Shown piece after piece: positions 1 to 7,600 of a stretch of 11,165 nucleotides of DNA. How positions within the stretch are numbered: position 1 is the stretch's first letter; every line of letters starts with the position of its first letter. The position numbers and the translations under genes are program-made. This DNA comes from Gemmatimonadota bacterium (lineage in GTDB: Bacteria > Gemmatimonadota > Gemmatimonadetes > Longimicrobiales > Gaopeijiaceae), in the NCBI GenBank assembly GCA_024638395.1, contig JAHEKK010000053.1:1-11165 (forward strand). Reading direction: 5' to 3'. Below the pieces are notes generated by a model, which did no database searches, was not told the DNA's origin, and worked only from the letters and a program-made list of their open reading frames with translations.

Positions 1-95
1 GCCTCTGTGTGCAGGAGCATGAGTGACTGCATGGGGGTGATAGGATACATGTCCTCCACGTTCGCCATCGCCCCCGAGCTGCTCGTTTCGATCAT
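1..95 (-). CDS. NRPS-3, N-terminal fragment (start of a condensation domain), partial
   Basis: The gene begins with ATG at 95-93 and reads leftward out of the window, so only 31 complete codons are visible. After a short Ser/Gly-rich leader the peptide contains VEDMYPITPMQSLMLLHTE. This matches the first core region (C1) of NRPS condensation domains, usually of the form YPLSPMQxGMLFH. The start codon overlaps the TGA stop of NRPS-2 in an ATGA (4-nt overlap), so the two genes are almost certainly co-transcribed and translationally coupled. Since NRPS-2 ends in an epimerisation domain, this domain is expected to be of the DCL type, accepting a D-configured donor; that is inference from order, because the active-site HHxxxDG lies outside the window. 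No strong Shine-Dalgarno sequence is seen; there is only an AGAG just before the ATG. The domain content beyond this point is unknown. Confidence 0.85.
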   Translation of the reverse strand, partial: MIETSSSGAMANVEDMYPITPMQSLMLLHTE

Positions 96-3000
96 GTCTC
101 TGTAAAGTCCAGCCGCCCGAGGAGTCGGGCCACTGTGTCGTAGTCGGTGTCTCCGAAGCCATCGATCTCGAACTCAGCCTCGTCTATGTCCTTCACCTCC
201 ATGAGAGCGTCATAGACCGCGGACGTCAGTCGGGGAAGCTCCGCCGTCGAACCGGGGCCGCCCTCGATGGAGATCTCCAATTCGCTGCCCGTCTGGTAGG
301 CGTTCACCTCCAACGCGTAGGCCCGCTGCCCACTGGGGCTGCGGGCCAAGCCGGCGAGGTCGGGTCGCAATGAGAAGGGAGCGCCGTCGAAGTGCGGCGT
401 GCGCAGTCCCAGGTAGTTGAAGACGACATCGGAGGAGATTCCGGCGGCGAGGGTCTCCCGCACTTCCGCCTCCGGCGAAAGGTACCGCAGGAGTGTCTGG
501 TCGACCCCCGATCCACGAGCGGCCCGGATGGCTCGCTGCACATTTCTGAGTGTGTGTAGATGCGTGGCACCGAGTCGGCAGCGGAATGGGGAGACGGTGG
601 TGAACCATCCCACCGTTCGATGCACGTGGCCGCGTCTGCCAGTCCCCACATCACGCCCGTGCCCCTCGAGGTCCATTCTCAGGACGTGGTCACCACACCA
701 CTTGCGCCATCCGATCAGGAATCCCGTGATGATCAGTTCCTCGAGGGAGGCCTCCAGAGTGCCTCTTGCCGCGTCCAGGGCGGCAAAGGCTGGCGCCGGG
801 AACCGGACGATCTCCGTTCGTCCTTCTCCCGCACGCCCCGTCGTCATTCCCCTCCTGCCACAAGGGGAGGCTTCCTGGGACGGCCGATCCGTTGCCTGGA
901 TCAGGGCGTGGCTGTCCAGGGTCGCTGCCCGCTCGTTGAGTCCGCGGGCCCAGGCCACGAAGGGCTCGGTCTTTGGTGGAAGGCGTAGAGGGCTGCCCGA
1001 TCGTCCCTGATCGATCAATGCAGCCAAATCCTCCAGCACCACATTCCAGGAGACCGCATCGATAACGAGATGGTGGGTGACGAGGGCCATGAGCCGCACG
1101 TCGCCCTGGTGCTCCAGGATGACCGCCCGGAACAGGTCGCCAGCGGCCAGGTCCATGGAGCGGTGGTTCAGGTTGCAGGCATCGATGAAGATCTGCTCCG
1201 CCGCGGTGTCGGGGTAGGCGCCGGCCGTCAGAACTTGAAGACGCGGTGTGCCGGCGTGCGGAACATTCTGAAGGGAGATTCTGCCCTCGGCGTCGAACAC
1301 GAACTGGGTTCGCAGGGCGTCATGATATTCGAGCAGCGTGGCGATGATCCGCCGTGCATCGGCCACGGGGAGTACCTTTGCCTCGAACTGCAGGACCCGG
1401 TCCTGATTCCAGTGCTCGGGGTCGTCGCGTACGGTGCTGAAGAACCACCGCTGAATGGGAGTGAGGGGCGCCTGGCCAATGGCCGATATCGATGCGACAG
1501 GAGCCTCCTTGGGCTCCGACGCGGCCATAGCCGCCACGGTCGGCGTTCGAAAGAACGATTGCGGGTCGATTTCGAAGCCGGCCCTGGACGCCCTGGACAG
1601 CACTCGGATACTCGAGAGCGAGTCTCCGCCCAGCTCGAAGAAGTCGTCGTGGACGCCAACACGGTCTAGGCCGAGAACGGATTGCCAGATCTCCGCGAGG
1701 GTTTCTTCCGCCGGGGTCCGGGGCGCCTGGGCCGGGCCCGACGGAATGGACAGCGGGTGGCCGTCCAAGGAAGGGAGTGCGGGACGGTCCAGCTTTCCGG
1801 ACGAGGTACGGGGAAGGCCATCGACCACGATGTACCGGCTGGGAATCATGTAGCGCGGCACCCGTTCCGACAGCCACCTGTCGAGGTCCTGGCTTCGTGG
1901 CGCGGGCCCCTCGCCCACCAGGTACGCCGTGAGTACGGTGGGGATTCCTTCCTGCTCGGATGCATCTACCGCCACCTCAGCAACGTGGGGATGGGTGGTC
2001 AGAGCAGATTCGATCTCCTCCACTTCGACGCGGAAGCCACGGATCTTCACTTGCTGGTCGCGACGTCCGAGGAACTGGATCCGACCATCGTCCAGCCAGC
2101 GGCCGCGATCCCCGGTGTAGTACACCCTGCCCACGCCCCCGAAGGGATCCGAACTAAAGCGCTCAGCGCTTTGAGCCGGGTCCCCGAGGTATTCCAGGGC
2201 CACACCGGGGCCTCCAATGACCAGGTCGCCTTCGATCCCCACGCCTACCGGCCGCGAAGAGTCGTCCAGGATGTAGACCCGGTATGAGGGGATCGGTCGC
2301 CCGATGGTTACGGGTCCATCGGACTCCTCGGTCAGGTTGGCCACGGTTGCCCAGACCGTCGCTTCGCTCGGTCCGTATTCGTTGAAGATCTCGGAGCCGG
2401 GCATAAGGCGGATATGTCTTTCGACCAGTGTTGTTGTCGCCGACTCCCCCGCGACAATGACGGTGGTCAGGTCGGGAGCGCTTACAGCATCAAGCTCTTC
2501 GAGGAGGGCGCCGTACAGGGATGGAACCATGAGCGTATGAGTAACGCGGGCGGCTTGAATCGTCGCGGCCAGGGCTCGTAGATCCTGCTCCTCCCTCGCC
2601 CGGGGAATGGCGACCGTTCCCCCCGTCGCGAGCGTCCAGAAGAGGCCCGCGATCGAGCTGTCGACCCAGAGCGGTGAGAGCAACAGAAAACACGAGGGGT
2701 TACGCTCGTAGCTGTCCAGGCGCGCCTGGGTCGAGTGGGCCAGGTTGCTGCGGGTGACAATCACGCCTTTTGGCATCCCGGTGCTCCCGGACGTGAACAT
2801 GACGTATGCGGGGCCGTCCGGTCTGTAGGGCCGGTGCAGTTTCTCGGCTGACCCATGCATCGCCTCTTGGAGGTCGAGTATGGGGCGTTCGATATCCGCC
2901 CAGTCTTCTCGCCTCGGCCTCAGTACGAGGTCGAAGCGGTCCAACAGCTGATCGCGCCGCACGGGTGGGAGACCGGGGTCCATGGGAGCATATGCCGCTC

Positions 3001-4609
3001 CGGTCTTGAGGACTGCGAGGAAGGCCACCACCGTCTCTTCGGTTCTTGAGGCTGGGATGGCCACCAGGGACCCCGGCCCAATGCCACGATCAACCAGCGC
3101 CTGAGCTACGTTGTTCGCGGCCCGCTCCAGTTCTCCGTACTGCATGGTCCCACTTGACGATCGAAGGGCGATCGACTCGGGGTTCGCGTCGGATTCATGC
3201 TGGATCAACGCGAGGACATCCGAGGGATGTCGCGCCAGATCCGGGCCATGGCTCCAGCGGTGGGTCACGGCTTCCCGGTGCTCCGGTGTCAGGCAAGACA
3301 GCTCCGCCAACGAGGAGACGTTCGCATCGATGAGCTCGTCCAGGATCGATGCGACTTGATCGAGCAGGCGGCGCGCCGCCTGCTCGTCGTACAGGCCGGG
3401 ATCGTGTTTGAGTTGTAGGGTGAGCCCACGGTCCGGGATCGCCACAAGCCCCAGGGGTAGGTCGCTGGGACCATCGATCGACATCTGGGAAGGCCGGAGG
3501 GTGCCGCCTGCACTTGGGCCCGCTACCGAATCAGGGAAGCTTTCGAACACGACGACGGTGCGGAACAGGGGGTCCGTGTGCGCCACCCCGCTCCAACGGG
3601 CTATTCGTGCGAGACCAGCCGAGCCGTGGCTCCGGTCCTCGCTCATCGAGCGCTGAAGATCCCGTAGGAACTTCGAAGGAGGGTCGGATTCCGACAGCGT
3701 TGCCCGAACGGGAATGGTGCTGAGATACAGCCCCGTTGCATCGCCCACGCCAGGGATGTCCGCCGGACGCCTGGAAACCGTGGATCCGAAGACGACGTCG
3801 TCGGAACCGGCGTACCGCCCAAGAAGAACCGCCCACGCTCCAGCCACCATCGTGGCTGGCGTGACCCGCATGGCCGCAGCGGCCTGACGCAGCCGGGCGT
3901 AGCGCTCCTCGGAGACCCGGTGGATGCGCGTGATGCCGGCGGTTCGCGTCGGTGAGCCGGTCGAGAACGGCAGCGGGGTGGGGGTATGGAACGATGCAAG
4001 CCGTTCCCGCCAGTGCGTTTCCTCCGCACCCGCGTTCCGGGACTCGATCCATCCCACAAAGCGAGAGAACGACGGAGGCGCAGGCCGATCGGGGGGCTGT
4101 GCGTTGGATGCGAGGGCCTCGTAGTCCTCCAATACCTCCCGGACGATCAGCGAGCCCGACCAACCGTCCGACACCGCATGGTGGACGCTCCAGAGCACCC
4201 CATACGAGTCCTCACCAAACCGCACGCATGTCACCCGTGTCAGAGGTGCGGTGGACAACTCGAACGGTCTTCGCAAATCGTCCTCTGCGAGGGCCTGCCA
4301 CCTCGCGCTGCGTTCCTCTTCGCCCGCGGACCGCCAGTCGAGAGCGGTCCACGGAAGTTCAACGCGGCCTCGAACGACCTGCAGGGGGCGATCCCGCCCC
4401 TGCCAGGCAAAGAAGGTTCGAAGGGACTCGTGTCGGTCAACGGCGCGTTGGAAGGCCTGGCGCAGAAGCTCGGATTGGATCTGGCCTTCGAGCGTGAAGC
4501 GCACCTGTCCGTGGTAGAACCCGGACGAGGGGTCTCGAAGAGCATGGTAGAGCATGCCCTCCTGAAGAGGCGTTAGCGGGAATGCGGACTCGATGTTGCC
4601 TTTGACCAA
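92..4609 (-). CDS. NRPS-2, single module C-A-PCP-E
   Basis: This 1505-residue synthetase module adds one amino acid to a carrier-bound donor and epimerises it. Condensation domain about 6-440: FPLTPLQEGMLYH at 10-22 and catalytic HHAVSDG at 143-149. Adenylation domain about 462-945: A3 FTSGSTGMPKG (605-615), A5 NEYGPSE (743-749), A7 YTGD (831-834), A8 GRRDQQVKIRGFRVEVEEIE (848-867), A10 Lys in SSGKLDR (936-942). Carrier domain: phosphopantetheine Ser997 in LGGDSL. Epimerisation domain about 1045-1500: HHLVIDAVSW (1179-1188), EGHGRD (1315-1320), RTVGWFTT (1331-1338) and FNYLG (1397-1401), which separate it from an ordinary C domain. My hand alignment to GrsA gives the code DSALIAEVWK; this resembles His-type codes as I recall them, so treat it as weak. 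The TTG start is chosen because an in-frame TGA lies two codons upstream and the next Met would cut into core C1. No thioesterase is present, so the chain passes to NRPS-3. Confidence 0.95.
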   Translation of the reverse strand: MVKGNIESAFPLTPLQEGMLYHALRDPSSGFYHGQVRFTLEGQIQSELLRQAFQRAVDRHESLRTFFAWQGRDRPLQVVRGRVELPWTALDWRSAGEEERSARWQALAEDDLRRPFELSTAPLTRVTCVRFGEDSYGVLWSVHHAVSDGWSGSLIVREVLEDYEALASNAQPPDRPAPPSFSRFVGWIESRNAGAEETHWRERLASFHTPTPLPFSTGSPTRTAGITRIHRVSEERYARLRQAAAAMRVTPATMVAGAWAVLLGRYAGSDDVVFGSTVSRRPADIPGVGDATGLYLSTIPVRATLSESDPPSKFLRDLQRSMSEDRSHGSAGLARIARWSGVAHTDPLFRTVVVFESFPDSVAGPSAGGTLRPSQMSIDGPSDLPLGLVAIPDRGLTLQLKHDPGLYDEQAARRLLDQVASILDELIDANVSSLAELSCLTPEHREAVTHRWSHGPDLARHPSDVLALIQHESDANPESIALRSSSGTMQYGELERAANNVAQALVDRGIGPGSLVAIPASRTEETVVAFLAVLKTGAAYAPMDPGLPPVRRDQLLDRFDLVLRPRREDWADIERPILDLQEAMHGSAEKLHRPYRPDGPAYVMFTSGSTGMPKGVIVTRSNLAHSTQARLDSYERNPSCFLLLSPLWVDSSIAGLFWTLATGGTVAIPRAREEQDLRALAATIQAARVTHTLMVPSLYGALLEELDAVSAPDLTTVIVAGESATTTLVERHIRLMPGSEIFNEYGPSEATVWATVANLTEESDGPVTIGRPIPSYRVYILDDSSRPVGVGIEGDLVIGGPGVALEYLGDPAQSAERFSSDPFGGVGRVYYTGDRGRWLDDGRIQFLGRRDQQVKIRGFRVEVEEIESALTTHPHVAEVAVDASEQEGIPTVLTAYLVGEGPAPRSQDLDRWLSERVPRYMIPSRYIVVDGLPRTSSGKLDRPALPSLDGHPLSIPSGPAQAPRTPAEETLAEIWQSVLGLDRVGVHDDFFELGGDSLSSIRVLSRASRAGFEIDPQSFFRTPTVAAMAASEPKEAPVASISAIGQAPLTPIQRWFFSTVRDDPEHWNQDRVLQFEAKVLPVADARRIIATLLEYHDALRTQFVFDAEGRISLQNVPHAGTPRLQVLTAGAYPDTAAEQIFIDACNLNHRSMDLAAGDLFRAVILEHQGDVRLMALVTHHLVIDAVSWNVVLEDLAALIDQGRSGSPLRLPPKTEPFVAWARGLNERAATLDSHALIQATDRPSQEASPCGRRGMTTGRAGEGRTEIVRFPAPAFAALDAARGTLEASLEELIITGFLIGWRKWCGDHVLRMDLEGHGRDVGTGRRGHVHRTVGWFTTVSPFRCRLGATHLHTLRNVQRAIRAARGSGVDQTLLRYLSPEAEVRETLAAGISSDVVFNYLGLRTPHFDGAPFSLRPDLAGLARSPSGQRAYALEVNAYQTGSELEISIEGGPGSTAELPRLTSAVYDALMEVKDIDEAEFEIDGFGDTDYDTVARLLGRLDFTET
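110..1477 (-). other. Epimerisation domain of NRPS-2
   Basis: Residues about 1045-1500 of NRPS-2. The domain carries the full set of epimerisation cores: LTPIQRWFF at the start, HHLVIDAVSW (His-His dyad at 1179-1180), EGHGRD, RTVGWFTT, FNYLG and YALEVNA. It should invert the alpha carbon of the residue on the preceding carrier protein, so the second residue of the product is predicted to be D. All motifs look intact. The tail after about residue 1475 is acidic and short, as expected for a C-terminal donor linker that hands over to the next synthetase. Confidence 0.88.
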
Positions 4610-4612
4610 CCT

Positions 4613-7600
4613 TCAGAACTCCCCAAACTGACGCTGTAGATCCTCCAGTTCCTCCGCGGTGGCTACCGCCGGCTCCGGAGTCGCAGCACGCTGCCGAACG
4701 GGCATCGCCACGTCGGCCAAACCGGCGACTGTGGGATGATCGAAGAGGTCTCGGGGCTCGATCCGGAGCCCCACCTCAGAGGCGGCAGCCACGATCTGCA
4801 CGCAATGCATCGAGTCCCCGCCGATCTCGAAGAAGTTGTCGTGGACACCGATGTCGTCCAGACCCAGAACCTCCCGCCAGATCGTGGCCAACTGTTCCTC
4901 GCCGGTGTTGCGCGGGGGCACGAAGACGACGTCCAATAGCGGACGATCGGACGTTGCCTGTGGTAGCGCGGACCGGTCCAGCTTCCCTCCCTCACCCATG
5001 GGCAGCGTGTCCAGACGCAGGAAAGAGCCCGGAAGCGCTTCCGGTGGTAGTTGTGGCGCCATGAACTTCCGCAGCTCGGAAACGGGGATTTCGCGACTCC
5101 CCACGTAGCAGGCCGCCAGCCGCTTCCCCTCGTGGGATCTGGAACGGACCTGGTAGGCCACGCGGCCGAGAAGACGCGAAATGTTCTCAGGGTCGAGATC
5201 GTCGTCCAATTCCTCGACCGCCGCCTCCACCTTCTTGTGGCCCAACCGTACGTCCCAACTATACGGCATCGAATAGTTGTGAAACCCCCGCTCGGTCTTG
5301 TGCACGTAGATGCCGGCCTCGTTGATGAGGCAGTTCGTGGACCTCCCCGTGTCCGACGGCCGGATCCATGGAGTGTGTTCGCCGATGTATTCGAGTACTA
5401 CGTCGAGGGGGTCGTCACAGTACCGGTAGAAGTCGAGAAACCGGATTTCGTCGAAGACCTCTTCCGTTTCGAAGAGAGAGACGTCCAGCAGCCTCGACAC
5501 CGCGTCGTCCATCCGGTGGTATGCTTTGCGAGCTGACAGGATTGTCGCCTCTACCTCTGCCGGCTCGAAGATGTTTCTTCGGTAGAGGTCCTGTAGCCGC
5601 GTCTCGAAGATCTGGCCCCTCGAGAGCCCGGTCACGATGGTCCTCAGGCCCCGGCTGTGCGCCAGGTTGACGGCCAGGGTGTAGATGGTCTTGAAACAGC
5701 CCTCACAGACGTTGCTGAAGCGCTCCAGGCTGTCCCGGAAGATGTCCTCCATGCCTTCGGGTCGGGCCAGGATCAGTTCGAGACCCAGCTGATCGACGAC
5801 CCGTCTGGCATTGGCCTTCGCCTGATCCGAGATGAAGCCGTTGTCGAGCATGAACACGAGGGGCCGTGCGCCCATCTCCACAATCTTGCACAGGGCGTAG
5901 GTACTGTCTTTCCCTCCGCTGAGCAGCATCAGGCAGTCCTGCAGTCCGGCCGCCCGGGACCTCGTCTCCGCCAGGAGTTCTTCTAGATCGCCCATGGTGC
6001 CGAAGTACGACGCGACCTGATCCCGCTTCGCTTCGAATCGGCGACATACCGCACACACACCCTCGCCGTCCAATTGAGCCCGGGGATGGGCGGACTCGAG
6101 GCCGCACCGGGTGCAACGGCCAGCGTCTACACGCGGCCCCTCGATGAGGTAGGCGGCGCAGGCGTCTACGTCCGGGTGTGATCCAAGCGCGGACTCTACC
6201 TCCCCCAACTCGATCCGGGCGCCCCGAATCTTGACCTGGTTGTCCCGGCGCCCCAGAAAGTGCAGGGTTCCGTCGGGCGTCCATCGGCCGAAATCGCCAG
6301 TGCGGTACATGGGGACGCCAGGCTCACTCGGATCCTCCAGGAAGACCTCTTTTGTCCTTTGCGGCAGGTTTCGGTATCCCCGGGCGACGCGTGCGCCAGA
6401 AACGCAAATCTCCCCCACTACACCCCTGGGCGTGGGTCGGAGATGGTGATCCAGGACGTGTACACCAACGTTGGCGGTGGGGCGTCCGATGGGCACCGAA
6501 TGGTCCGTGTCCACCGCAGGGTCGAACCGGTGGATCAAACAGGCCACGGTCGCTTCGGTGGGGCCGTATTCGTTGTAGACCGTAGCCCCCGGCGGCAAGC
6601 TGGCCAGTGCTTGAGCGGCCAACGAGGTCGGTAGTTCCTCCCCTCCGAGGACCAGCCCTCGCACTCGTGACTCCTTCAGGCTCGAATCCCGGATGAGCAT
6701 GAGATGGGAGGGTGTCAGCTTGACCACGTCGACCCGATTCTCTTCGAATACCCGCTGAATGGTCGTGGCAGCTGGTTCTCCGTGGTCCCGGTATACCACA
6801 ACGCTTCCTCCGGTGACCAGGGGGACCAGCAGCGAGGTGAGCGTCAGGTCGAAGGCCGGCGAAGTGAAGAACGGGAGGCGGACCGCTGCCCGATTCCCGT
6901 AGCACTCGGCGGCCCATGACACGTAGTCGGCCAGATTCCCGTGGGTAACCTCCACACCCTTGGGCTGTCCCGTGGAACCGGACGTGTACAACACGTACGC
7001 GAGGTCGCTCTCGTCGGGATTCGGGTCGAGGCGCGGAGGCGCCAATTCCAGTTCTCGGAGGGATAGCCGACGTCGGAGTGACTCATGGGCCGTTTCCCGG
7101 CCGGGAACGGATGGAAATGGGGCACCGTGTCCGTCTGCCCCGCTATGAACGATGATCTCCGTGCCGGCGTCCTTCAGGATGTGATCGTTGCGTGCGGCCG
7201 GGGCATCCGGATCGATGGGAACGAAGGCCGCACCCGAGCGAAGCACCGCCAACATCGCGACGATGTAGTCGGCTGACCGGGGGATCGAGATGCCCACGAG
7301 GTCCCCAGGCTTCGCTCCGGCGTCCGACAGGCCCGCAGCTGCCCTCCGAGACCGCTCGTCCAGAGCGCGGTACGAGATTACGGTCTCGCCCTCCTCTATG
7401 GCGGGTGCGTCCGGGTCAGCGTCTACACGCTTCTGGAAGAGTTCCAAGATGCTGCCGGGGCGCACCTTCGTCTGCGATGTCGGGACGAAACCGGCCGCCT
7501 CGTCCCATGTCGTGATGTCCACGTCGCCGATGGTCGTGTCCGGGTTCCGCACCGCGGCGTCCATCAGCGCTGAGAAATGCCGGTTGAACCAACCCCTCTC

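Noticed and set aside
417..1010. Long plus-strand frames opposite the NRPS-2 epimerisation domain (also 1070-1669, 1682-2287 and 3952-4576)
   Set aside because: They are shadows of the NRPS-2 coding frame, with no recognisable domains and composition driven by the opposite strand.
5138..6136. PP-loop domain as a separate gene or a chimeric contig
   Set aside because: The frame is continuous, the A-domain halves join in register on both sides, and the site is a known insertion point in A domains, so a true in-frame domain insertion is the simpler reading.
5138..6136. Insert as an asparagine synthetase B domain, given the Asn-like code
   Set aside because: There is no N-terminal glutaminase, and the zinc ribbon and later motifs fit WbpG/TtuA-type PP-loop proteins better.
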